This document shows positions 1-7,707 of a stretch of DNA of 64,000 nt, one piece after another; the stretch's first letter is position 1; every line of letters starts with the position of its first letter. The DNA lies in contig JAFQDK010000042.1 in the NCBI GenBank assembly GCA_017399305.1, forward strand, positions 1 through 64,000, read 5' to 3'. Under the pieces are notes generated by a model. The model saw nothing but the letters and a program-made list of their open reading frames with translations, had not been told where the DNA came from and made no database searches. The position numbers were made by a program, and so were the translations under genes. This DNA is from Clostridia bacterium. Lineage in GTDB: Bacteria > Bacillota > Clostridia > Oscillospirales > CAG-272.

Positions 1-403
1 CGTTGGTCTTTTTGCAGATAAGTGTTCTGCCGTCGAGCGAGTACATAGTAGCCATCGGCTCTGTGTACCAGCCAACTTTTTTATTGGCTTCAACATTGGC
101 GGTGGGGCAGATAAGTGTTCTGCCATCGGCGGAATACATCTTAGTCATAGGCTGGGTATACCAACCAACCTTTTTGTTGCTTTCAACATTAGCTTTGGCG
201 CAGATGAGAGTTCTACCGTCAAGCGAATACATCTTGGTAACGGGGTATTCGTACCAACCAAGTGACTTATAGAGATCAACTTCGCTTTCGGACTTGTTCA
301 GCGTTCTGCCATCGGGCGCGTAAAGTGTCACCGCCGCAGAAACAATGCAAAGCAATGTTATCATCGCAATGGATATACTGAAAAGACGAATAAAGTTTTT
401 CAT
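1..403 (-). CDS. Secreted tandem-repeat protein, 5' part only
   Basis: The gene runs off the left edge; the first 134 codons are visible. It starts at the ATG at 403 with GGAGG just upstream. The first ~23 residues (MKNFIRLFSISIAMITLLC...) form a Sec signal peptide. The rest is a tandem repeat of 31 residues (93 nt): each unit carries GWY, two residues, P, then MYS, one residue and DGRTLIC. The first copy is more divergent (LYAPDGRT). The function is unknown. Secreted clostridial proteins with GWY...DGRT repeats are familiar to me, but I cannot name the domain with confidence. A cell-surface or extracellular role is inferred from the signal peptide and repeats. The gene diverges from ackA and has its own sigma-A-like promoter. 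Confidence 0.75.
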   Translation of the reverse strand, partial: MKNFIRLFSISIAMITLLCIVSAAVTLYAPDGRTLNKSESEVDLYKSLGWYEYPVTKMYSLDGRTLICAKANVESNKKVGWYTQPMTKMYSADGRTLICPTANVEANKKVGWYTEPMATMYSLDGRTLICKKTN

Positions 404-438
404 AATTGCCTCCATGTTTTAAATGTAGTTCTAAAATT

Positions 439-467
439 ATTTTACAATTTGCGACTATGAAAGTCAA
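439..467 (-). promoter_or_regulatory. Promoter of the repeat-protein gene
   Basis: Read on the minus strand, TTGACT (467-462) and TAAAAT (444-439) are separated by exactly 17 bp. The site lies about 36 bp upstream of the start codon at 403. Confidence 0.65.
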
Positions 468-525
468 GCAAAACAGGAGGTATAGTTTTATTTGCATCAT
501 TATATGATAAATTTTTACTTTTTTG

Positions 526-554
526 TTGAAATTATGAAAGTTTACGTGTATAAT
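526..554 (+). promoter_or_regulatory. ackA promoter
   Basis: TTGAAA (526-531) and TATAAT (549-554) have a 17-bp spacer. The site is about 36 bp upstream of the ackA start, with the RBS CGGAGGA in between. No operator-like palindrome is evident. Confidence 0.7.
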
Positions 555-590
555 TGAATAGTTAAAATATATTCTCGGAGGATACATATA

Positions 591-1784
591 ATGAATGTAC
601 TTGTTGTAAACGCAGGTTCCAGCTCGCTTAAGTATCAGCTTTTTGACACCACCGCAGGCGTTGTAAAGGCAAAGGGCCTTTGCGAGAGAATCGGTATTGA
701 CGGTAAAATCAAGCACACAAATCTTGAGACCGGCGCAGTTTATGAAAAAGAGATTGCAATGGCAAATCACACTATTGCAACCAAGATCGTTATTGATGCA
801 CTTACAAGTGCAGAATACGGTAGCGTAAAGAGCATGGATGAGATTGAGGCTGTAGGCCACAGAGTAGTGCATGGCGGTGCATACTTCTCTGAGAGCGTTC
901 TTGTTACCGATGAAGTTATGGCAAAGCTTGAGCTCTGCCGCGACCTTGCTCCTCTTCATACCCCTGCACACATCATGGGTATTGAGGGCTGTACCGAGGC
1001 TATGCCCGGCACTCCTCAGGTACTTGTATTTGATACAGCGTTCCACACTGCTTCTATGCCTGAGCATGTATATACATATCCGCTTGAGTATGATCTTTGC
1101 CAGAAGTATGCTATTCGCCGTTATGGCGCGCACGGCACTTCTCACCGCTATGTAGCAGGCGAGTGCACAAAGCTTCTCGGCGGTGCTGAGGGCACAAAGA
1201 TAGTTACTTGTCACCTTGGTAACGGTTCTTCTATTTCTGCCGTTAAGGATGGCAAGATTCTTGATACCTCTATGGGCTTTACTCCTCTTGCAGGTATTGA
1301 AATGGGTACCCGTTGCGGCGATATCGACCCTGCTATCGTTCCCTTCATTATGGATAAGACAGGCATGACTCCTGATGAAATGAACAACTACATGAACAAA
1401 AAGTGCGGCTTCCTCGGTGTTTCCGGTATTTCTTCTGACTGCCGCGACGTTTCAAATGCAGCTAAGGAAGGCAACCATCGCGCACAGCTCGCTCTCGATA
1501 TCGTAGTTTACGAGATCAAGAAGTTTATCGGCGCATATGCTGCTGCAATGGGCGGTCTTGATGCTATCGTATTCACCGCAGGTATCGGCGAAAACGACAA
1601 GGGTCTCCGTGCACGTGTTTGTGAGGATCTTGGATACTTTGGCGTTGATTTTGATGCTGACAAGAATGCAGCTAACGAAACCGAGCTTACTAAGGCTGGC
1701 TCTAAGGTAAAGGTATTTATGATTCCTACCAACGAAGAGCTTGTTATCGCTAAAGATACCGAAGCTATTGTAAAAGCACTGTAA
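591..1784 (+). CDS. ackA: Acetate kinase
   Basis: This enzyme interconverts acetyl phosphate plus ADP with acetate plus ATP, the substrate-level phosphorylation step of acetate fermentation in the cytoplasm. The 397-residue length is normal for the family. The N-terminal NAGSSSLKYQLFD phosphate-binding signature, the central HRVVHGG, the GTSHRYV segment and HLGNGSS are all present, and the C-terminal half has FTAGIGEN. The start is set by CGGAGGA 9 nt upstream. No pta gene is adjacent, so the gene is monocistronic here. Oddity: the last eight codons and stop are repeated, slightly diverged, about 150 bp downstream (see the repeat entry). The family call is secure. Confidence 0.97.
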   Translation: MNVLVVNAGSSSLKYQLFDTTAGVVKAKGLCERIGIDGKIKHTNLETGAVYEKEIAMANHTIATKIVIDALTSAEYGSVKSMDEIEAVGHRVVHGGAYFSESVLVTDEVMAKLELCRDLAPLHTPAHIMGIEGCTEAMPGTPQVLVFDTAFHTASMPEHVYTYPLEYDLCQKYAIRRYGAHGTSHRYVAGECTKLLGGAEGTKIVTCHLGNGSSISAVKDGKILDTSMGFTPLAGIEMGTRCGDIDPAIVPFIMDKTGMTPDEMNNYMNKKCGFLGVSGISSDCRDVSNAAKEGNHRAQLALDIVVYEIKKFIGAYAAAMGGLDAIVFTAGIGENDKGLRARVCEDLGYFGVDFDADKNAANETELTKAGSKVKVFMIPTNEELVIAKDTEAIVKAL

Positions 1785-1953
1785 AATATAGCACAAAGTT
1801 GTTGAATCGCAGACTGAACTAAAGCTTCATGTACTCGTCGCAAGACGAGGACGGACGCGTGGGAACTGCAGTATACAGTATGTAGGCAGATAGACACGCG
1901 TTGGATACCGAAGCTATTGTAAAAGCACTGTAAGAAATACAGCACAAAGTTGT
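1755..1953 (+). repeat. Duplicated ackA 3' end flanking a structured 100-bp insert
   Basis: The last ~26 nt of ackA plus ~23 nt of its 3' flank (1755-1803) recur at 1904-1953 as a direct repeat of about 50 bp with a few mismatches and a 2-nt indel. Between them lies ~100 bp with strong potential secondary structure. One hairpin pairs CTCGTC (1834-1839) with GACGAG (1844-1849) around a GCAA loop. A larger stem pairs ACGCGTG (1855-1861) with CACGCGT (1895-1901) and encloses a small CTGC/GCAG stem (866-869 with 886-889, after 1000). It could be an att-like scar of an integrative element, a structured RNA, or an old tandem duplication. Confidence 0.7.
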
Positions 1954-1965
1954 TAAAATAGAAAA

Positions 1966-1995
1966 AATCACTTGGCTTTTGCCAAGTGATTTTTT
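1966..1995. terminator. Bidirectional terminator between ackA and the SGNH protein gene
   Basis: AATCACTTGGC (1966-1976) pairs perfectly with GCCAAGTGATT (1981-1991) around TTTT. A-rich and T-rich tracts flank both sides, so it can serve the two convergent genes. Confidence 0.85.
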
Positions 1996-1998
1996 ATT

Positions 1999-4755
1999 TT
2001 ATACAGTTGCTTTTTTAAGAAGATATACAATATGCTTGAGGTTAAGCTCGCTTACACCGTAGAAGTGTGTACTTGCATTTCCAGCTTCGTGGTTGAGCAC
2101 ATTCTTGAGCGCGGTAAGACCGTCTCCGATATCTATCTTGCTGTTACTGTTAAAGTCGCCTGCAACGATTCTGCCGCTTCCGACACCGTTTGCCACGGTA
2201 ACAGAAAGCGTACCTGTATTTTTGGTCGGGTCGTATTTGTTATTTGCAATATAGCTGATAATCGAGTTGTCGCGGATCTTGATATTGCCCCAGCCGTTTA
2301 TGGTTGCGGTGATGTTGCCCGTGTAGTAGTTCATACCGTTCATACCTGAGTATTCTTCGTTGGAAACGGATGCGTTCTTGCCAATGGTAAACGACATATT
2401 ACCGCTGTATGTACCGAGAGGTGCAGTTGTAGCAAACAGACGGCTGCCGCCAATCATAAGAGTGTAGTTGCCGCCATTGATTTTTACAGTGCAGTCATTC
2501 GCCGCAGAAGCGGTTGCTACGGTGTCAAAGTGCATTGATGTTGCAAGGTCAACAGTGCTTCTGTCGCCGAATACAACCTTACCTGCATAGAAACGGAGAG
2601 TTCCTTCGTTAGTAAATGTTTCGGTTATCTCAACATCGTTGTAGTTGCCCACAAGAGAGAGGTCGGTGCTTGTACCTTTATCCTTTTGAACCAGCTTCAG
2701 GTTATCAAGCTTAAGAGGACTGCATGCTAAGATAAGAGAGCCCGTGTCAGTAAGCTGGAGAGTTGCACCTGTACCTTCGCCCTTGATAGTGAGTTTGGTC
2801 ATATCAAGCGGAGTGTGTATGTTGCCGTCAAAGGTGATCGTGTCGATAATATGAATTGTTGCGGTGTCAGCACAAAGGCTGAGCGCATATTCGAGGTAGG
2901 AAATAGGCGAAGCTTTTGTACCCGCACCAAATCTTGTGCCGTTGTCGGATACGTAGATGTCGGTCATCTTGATGCTTGTATCTTCATAAGTCTTGTTTTT
3001 TACTGCATCATAGAGAGTTTTGCCATAGAAAATATAGCCTGTATCGTTGGGATGAATACCGTCCTTGAGATATGTGGACGGAGCGGACGAGAACGCGGGA
3101 TAAAGCAGTGAATAGAGGTCGATAAATGCATATTTACCTGCATCAAGCGCGTTGAGCTCATTTACAATCTGCTCCTGAGTGGGACGAATAAGAGAAACAG
3201 CACGGACTCTCTTTTCGGGTGTCGCAGATGTGAGGGGAGAAATAGCGGTGATATAAACCTTGTCGGTGTCAGCCTTGTCGCCATGCTCCTTGATAAGATT
3301 CATATAACGTGACTTGTATTCCTCAAGCGCACCATTTGAACGGCCTACGTAGTCTGAGTCGTTGATGCCGAGCGCAAAGAAATAAATATCTGCGCCGCTT
3401 TCCTCAAGGCAAATAGGATATGCAAGCATATCGGGGTAGTAGCGGTTTGCCATCGGGCGCATACCGCCGCTTGAAACGCCGAAGTTAGAAACGATAACGT
3501 CTTCGCCGTCCGCAAGTGCGTTTTCAAGATAGTTTGCAGGGTAAGAGTCAAGAAGACGGCTTGTTGCGCTGTGTCCCTCGGTAATGGAGTCGCCGATAAA
3601 TGCAATTCTTGTAGGCTCGGTATAGGTTACAGTCTCACCGTTTACTTTGTCAAAACGCTTAACGGTAATTCCGAGATTTTCGGGATATGTAATGGAAGCG
3701 ATTTTGTTTTCGCCGTCATAAGCCTTAACCTGTGTAGCATCAAAAACAGTACCGCTCTTGAATGTACCGCCTGTGATTTCAACAGTTACGTTACCTCTTA
3801 CAAGCTGGGAGAATGCGGTTTCCATATAGCCTGCAACAACTGCACCGCCGTTAAAGGTACCGCCTGTAATTGTAAGGGAGATGTCCCCGTCGACAGCATA
3901 GTATTTTCTGTCGGATGCTGTGAGGGTGGAAACGTATGTAGCGGTCGAGCTTATCTGTCCCTTTCTGCCTGAAAGGTAGATGGGCATATTGAAAGTACCG
4001 CCGTTAATGGTAAGCGAGCCGCCGTCAGCGAGGATGCTCATACCAGAAAGGCTGAAGCCGTTTGTGTCGTTGTTGGGTTTAAGAGCCTCTGAGTAGTCAC
4101 CCGAAGGACCGAAAGTACCGCCGTTTACCGTAACGGTGATGGGCGCGGCAATAGAGCCGACTATAGAGGAGGAACCGGTAACCGACTCTGTACGGTAGTT
4201 GCCGCACTCAAAGCGCGTAAACGTACCGCCGTTTACTGTGATAGAGTAAGGAAGTTCTGTAATAGCGGGAGCGTTGTTTTCGGTATCGCAGATAATACCG
4301 CCGTAGTAGCTGAAGGAAGCGTTAGAGCCGCCGCTGCATGTAACGGTAAAATTCTTTGTGAAAACTACGCTGTTGAAATTACCTACAAAACTGCAAGCCG
4401 CATTGGCGGTGATGTCTATCGGCATATCAAAGGTAAAAGTATTTGCGTTTGTGTTCTTGCCGAGGGTCGTTCTGCCTGTGATAAGCATTTTTGCGCCGTT
4501 TTTTGCAGTAACGGTCACATCGCCCGACTGCTCGGGAAAGGTGATGCCGGCACGTGTAGTATCGCCGACAAGCACTATTGTGCCGCCTTCGCCGCCGAGC
4601 GCGTCAACTGCGCTCTGAAAATTGCCGAGAGGTGCGCTCTCGCTTGCACCGTCGCCGCTTCCGCCGTCTTTGACATAGACGGTTTTAGCTGATACAGCAT
4701 AGCAAAGCAGTGTTGCCATGAGTGCAATCATTAAAATTTTTAAATACTTTTTCAT
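1999..4755 (-). CDS. Secreted beta-helix / SGNH hydrolase / beta-helix protein with C-terminal dockerin-like module
   Basis: 918 residues with a signal peptide (1-23). Residues ~25-370 resemble a right-handed beta-helix: an opening VYVKDGGSGDGAS segment, then repeated TVNGGTF/TITGGTF turns. Residues ~382-585 form an SGNH (GDSL-type) hydrolase with GDSITEG (Ser390), Gly426, GIND (Asn465) and DGIHPND (Asp565, His568), so the catalytic set looks intact. A second beta-helix opening (DIYVSDNGTRFGAG) begins near 600. Residues ~866-918 resemble a type I dockerin, with a clear first calcium loop (GDFNSNSKIDIGDGL) and a degenerate second half. The substrate is unknown; deacetylation of plant polysaccharide is a reasonable inference. 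It lies 16 nt after the alpha/beta hydrolase gene with RBS AAAGGAG. A paralog lies at 50249-52945. Confidence 0.85.
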   Translation of the reverse strand: MKKYLKILMIALMATLLCYAVSAKTVYVKDGGSGDGASESAPLGNFQSAVDALGGEGGTIVLVGDTTRAGITFPEQSGDVTVTAKNGAKMLITGRTTLGKNTNANTFTFDMPIDITANAACSFVGNFNSVVFTKNFTVTCSGGSNASFSYYGGIICDTENNAPAITELPYSITVNGGTFTRFECGNYRTESVTGSSSIVGSIAAPITVTVNGGTFGPSGDYSEALKPNNDTNGFSLSGMSILADGGSLTINGGTFNMPIYLSGRKGQISSTATYVSTLTASDRKYYAVDGDISLTITGGTFNGGAVVAGYMETAFSQLVRGNVTVEITGGTFKSGTVFDATQVKAYDGENKIASITYPENLGITVKRFDKVNGETVTYTEPTRIAFIGDSITEGHSATSRLLDSYPANYLENALADGEDVIVSNFGVSSGGMRPMANRYYPDMLAYPICLEESGADIYFFALGINDSDYVGRSNGALEEYKSRYMNLIKEHGDKADTDKVYITAISPLTSATPEKRVRAVSLIRPTQEQIVNELNALDAGKYAFIDLYSLLYPAFSSAPSTYLKDGIHPNDTGYIFYGKTLYDAVKNKTYEDTSIKMTDIYVSDNGTRFGAGTKASPISYLEYALSLCADTATIHIIDTITFDGNIHTPLDMTKLTIKGEGTGATLQLTDTGSLILACSPLKLDNLKLVQKDKGTSTDLSLVGNYNDVEITETFTNEGTLRFYAGKVVFGDRSTVDLATSMHFDTVATASAANDCTVKINGGNYTLMIGGSRLFATTAPLGTYSGNMSFTIGKNASVSNEEYSGMNGMNYYTGNITATINGWGNIKIRDNSIISYIANNKYDPTKNTGTLSVTVANGVGSGRIVAGDFNSNSKIDIGDGLTALKNVLNHEAGNASTHFYGVSELNLKHIVYLLKKATV

Positions 4756-4771
4756 GTGTAACTCCTTTATA

Positions 4772-5500
4772 TTAAATATTTTTTAACATTTTTTCGCAAA
4801 GCCATTTGTGAATGGCAATTCTGTCACGGTGCGGGAGATTGCAGTGTGCGACATCAGGGTAATCAATGCGCTCAACCTCATGTCCTGCCACATTCATGCG
4901 TTCAATCATAAGGTCGCTGTGCATCGACGGTACGAGCACCGTGTCTTTAAGCCCCACAGCAAAGAGATACGGTATCTTAGGGAGCTTGTCAACCATGTTT
5001 ATTGGGGAATTGTCATGCATATATGCTTTGAAGTCATCAGTGTCACAGGTTGCAGATTCAAAGTATGAGCGGAAGATAGTGTTTGTGCTGTACGCTATTT
5101 CATACTCCATGTTGCAGCAAGGACAGAGCATTGCCGCCGCAACTATGCGATGCTTTGATTTAGTCGAATAGATAAATGTGTTGTGACCGCCCATACTTCC
5201 GCCGTAAATGCCTACGGGAGCATCTTTCGGAATACCGTAAAGCTCCATTGCCGTGTCAACGATAGTATCAACGTATTCTACGGTCTTTTTATTCATCCAG
5301 CACCATGGGTTATAGAACGGAAGTATGTAGAGTATTCCGTTTTCGGCACATACAGGTGCCGCCACCATATCGTTTGCCGGTTGAGACGTATGTCCGAGTC
5401 CTGTGAAATATAGGGCAATTCCTTTGATTTTTCCGGTTATAAGCTCGGCATTGGAAAGGCAGAGCTTGTTAAAATGATTTCTTAAAAATCTCTTATCCAT
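4772..5500 (-). CDS. Alpha/beta hydrolase family protein
   Basis: 242 residues, no signal peptide, probably cytoplasmic. The nucleophile elbow GGSMGG (around residue 101) fits GxSxG, an acid residue may lie in GLKDTVLVPS, and the catalytic His in DVAHCN near residue 223, so a Ser-Asp-His triad is present. Substrate cannot be read from sequence; acyl esterase or peptidase-like activity is possible. The gene starts 3 nt after ispE ends and sits 16 nt before the secreted SGNH protein gene, implying co-transcription. A functional link to ispE is not evident. Confidence 0.75.
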   Translation of the reverse strand: MDKRFLRNHFNKLCLSNAELITGKIKGIALYFTGLGHTSQPANDMVAAPVCAENGILYILPFYNPWCWMNKKTVEYVDTIVDTAMELYGIPKDAPVGIYGGSMGGHNTFIYSTKSKHRIVAAAMLCPCCNMEYEIAYSTNTIFRSYFESATCDTDDFKAYMHDNSPINMVDKLPKIPYLFAVGLKDTVLVPSMHSDLMIERMNVAGHEVERIDYPDVAHCNLPHRDRIAIHKWLCEKMLKNI

Positions 5501-5503
5501 AAT

Positions 5504-6391
5504 TTACACCATGCTTTCAGCGATCTTTGGGTAATAACCGTTTTCTTTTAAAATATTAGAAGCCACAGTTCTTGCTTCCTCGTTTTCAAAAATACCGAAG
5601 GTTGTAGGACCGCTGCCGCTCATCATTGCATTAAGCGCGCCGTTTTCAAGCATAAGCTCCTTTGAGCGTCTTGCAATGGGACGCTCGGGGAGAATTGCAT
5701 CCTCAAAGATGTTGTAGATGTTGCTTGCCACTCCTTTTGCGTCGCCGTTTGCAAGCGCATTTGTAAGTGCCATATATTTAGCTTCATTATCTCTTCCCGA
5801 AAAGTCGCCGAACATTTCATCGAGCTTCGAGTATGCCCATGGCGTTGATACGATCTCGGATGACGGAACTATGAGAAGCATAAGCTTTGCACGGTTTTCA
5901 AGAGGTGTTAAAATCTCACCGTGCCCCTCGCAAAGTGCGGTCTTGCCCATAAGGCAGAAGGGAATATCACTGCCAAGCTCTGCACACAGCTTGTAAAGCT
6001 CGTCCAACGGCAGTGCACTGCCAAGCAGTTTGTTAAGTGCGGTCAACACGGCTGCAGCATCGGTACTGCCGCCTGCCATTCCACCGGATACGGGGATTCT
6101 TTTTTGCAAGTTTATATTTACTTCTGCAGAAATACCGCTTCGCATTAGATACTTCATGGCGGCTTTGTGTGCAATATTGCGCTCGTCACACGGTACATAC
6201 GGCACATCGCATGTGATGCGAATATCTGTTGCATTGCTTCGCGCTGCAGAAACTATCGCACGGTCACAAAGGCTGACGCTTTGCATGATGCTTTTTATAG
6301 TGTGAAAGCCGCTTTCCTCACGTGAGAGAACGTCAAGATAGAGGTTTATTTTTCCGTTTGCACGTACTTCCATCCCCACTTTGTTTTTCAT
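5504..6391 (-). CDS. ispE: 4-diphosphocytidyl-2-C-methyl-D-erythritol kinase
   Basis: A GHMP-superfamily kinase that phosphorylates CDP-ME with ATP in the MEP pathway of isoprenoid synthesis. The N-terminal ANGKINLYLDV segment and the ATP loop PVSGGMAGGSTDAAA (residues ~100-114) are typical, as is the late SGSGPTTFG motif. Length (295 residues) is normal. I place the start at the ATG at 6391 because GAGGT is 7-8 nt upstream; an ATG two codons earlier is too close to it. It is the first gene of a leftward group and diverges from the AI-2E pair. Confidence 0.93.
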   Translation of the reverse strand: MKNKVGMEVRANGKINLYLDVLSREESGFHTIKSIMQSVSLCDRAIVSAARSNATDIRITCDVPYVPCDERNIAHKAAMKYLMRSGISAEVNINLQKRIPVSGGMAGGSTDAAAVLTALNKLLGSALPLDELYKLCAELGSDIPFCLMGKTALCEGHGEILTPLENRAKLMLLIVPSSEIVSTPWAYSKLDEMFGDFSGRDNEAKYMALTNALANGDAKGVASNIYNIFEDAILPERPIARRSKELMLENGALNAMMSGSGPTTFGIFENEEARTVASNILKENGYYPKIAESMV

Positions 6392-6450
6392 CGGCATACC
6401 TCATTTCAATAATATTATATAATCTTAATAAAAAAATTTCAATACAAACA

Positions 6451-6479
6451 TTGTTTAATTAAACAACATATGATAAAAT
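6451..6479 (+). promoter_or_regulatory. Promoter with a perfect palindrome over its -35 box
   Basis: TTGTTT (6451-6456) and TAAAAT (6474-6479) are spaced by 17 bp ahead of the AI-2E genes. The -35 is embedded in the perfect 16-bp palindrome TTGTTTAATTAAACAA (6451-6466), a plausible repressor site. AT-rich sequence makes chance palindromes likelier, so this is tentative. Confidence 0.5.
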
Positions 6480-6510
6480 AATATAATAAATCATTTGAAA
6501 GGATAAGGAT

Positions 6511-7707
6511 ATGCCAAAGTTTGAGTGGACAAAAAAGCATACTACCATATTGCTTTATACTTGCGGCACCATTCTTCTTGCGATACCTCTGGTGCTTGCG
6601 ATTCTGTTTCCGGGGGCGGTTTTTGGGTTTATCGGAGATCTTTTTTCTGCGGTCAGCTCGGTTTTCTTCGGATTTGTTATAGCATATCTTTTACATCCGA
6701 TTTGTAATCTTTACGATATAAAGGTTTTTAAAAAACTTCACAATGGCGCAAAGCCGCGCAAGCGTCTTGCGCGTGCTTTGGCAGTCGTTTGTACGATGCT
6801 GTCGGTTCTTATCGTAGTTGCTCTTTTTATCGGAATGGTGGTACCTCAGATAAAGGCAAGCTATCTTGACCTTGAAAGTAAACTTGACACATATATAAAT
6901 AACACCTATGCATGGATTACAGAGATGTTGGCAGACGGTGCACTTGGAACTCTGTCTTCGGTAGTAAATGTTCAGACTGTGCTTGATTCTCTTGACACTA
7001 TACTTGATTCTGCTGTAGGTATTATTACAGGCGTTGCCAATGGCGTGGTTACTTTTTCTTCAAAGATAGCCATAGTTGTTGCACAGGTTATAGTATCGTT
7101 TATTTTTGCTTGTTATTTCCTGATAGAAAAGGAAAGACTTTTTTCGTGGATATCCAAGTTTTCTGATCTCGTTTTGCCGGATAGCCTGAATTGTTCAGTG
7201 CGCGGATGGATCTCGTATACCGATGAGGTGTTTGGCAATTTTATTTCGGGTAAGATAGTCAATGCGCTTATAATTACCGTACTCAATTTTATTCTTTTTG
7301 GTATATGCGGTATCCCCTATTATCCGCTGGTTGCGCTTATCACAGGCATCACAGATATGATACCATATTTTGGTCCGTTTATCGGTGCAATTCCCTCGGC
7401 GTTTATTATTCTTATTGCCGACCCTGTAAAGGTCATTTGGTTTGCGGTACTTGTACTTGTGGTTCAGCAGATAGACGGCAATCTGGTCGGCCCGAAGATT
7501 CTCGGCGAAAAGGTTGGCGTTGACTCTCTTTTGATTATAGTAGCTATTACAGTCAGCGGCGGAATGTTCGGTATCGTCGGTATGTTTGTCGGTGTTCCGA
7601 TATTTACAATCATTTATCACATGGTGATTTCTTTCTTGGACAAAAGGCTTAAAAAGAAAGGCTTGCCTACAGCGACAAGCGCATACGGAAAGGAGGCGGC
7701 AAAATGA
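6511..7707 (+). CDS. AI-2E family transporter (first of pair)
   Basis: 398 residues with about eight predicted hydrophobic membrane segments. The AI-2E/YdiK/PerM family signature is visible in the C-terminal half: GIPYYPLVALITGITDMIPYFGPFIGAIPS, followed by a QQIDGNLVGPKILG segment, typical of these permeases. Members export small molecules or act as Na+/H+ antiporters; the substrate here is unknown. The RBS GAAAGGATAAGG precedes the ATG. Its last four bases (ATGA) overlap the start of the next, homologous gene, so the two proteins are likely made together. Confidence 0.85.
   Translation: MPKFEWTKKHTTILLYTCGTILLAIPLVLAILFPGAVFGFIGDLFSAVSSVFFGFVIAYLLHPICNLYDIKVFKKLHNGAKPRKRLARALAVVCTMLSVLIVVALFIGMVVPQIKASYLDLESKLDTYINNTYAWITEMLADGALGTLSSVVNVQTVLDSLDTILDSAVGIITGVANGVVTFSSKIAIVVAQVIVSFIFACYFLIEKERLFSWISKFSDLVLPDSLNCSVRGWISYTDEVFGNFISGKIVNALIITVLNFILFGICGIPYYPLVALITGITDMIPYFGPFIGAIPSAFIILIADPVKVIWFAVLVLVVQQIDGNLVGPKILGEKVGVDSLLIIVAITVSGGMFGIVGMFVGVPIFTIIYHMVISFLDKRLKKKGLPTATSAYGKEAAK

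Noticed and set aside
3..272. Plus-strand open frame with repeated VLPSSEYI segments
   Set aside because: It is the antisense of the minus-strand repeat gene, which has a signal peptide, RBS and promoter; the plus frame has none.
1804..1903. Vector or adapter contamination (MluI, PstI and HindIII sites close together)
   Set aside because: The sites form the arms of stems, and the flanking ackA-end copies have diverged, which fits a natural element better; not fully excluded.
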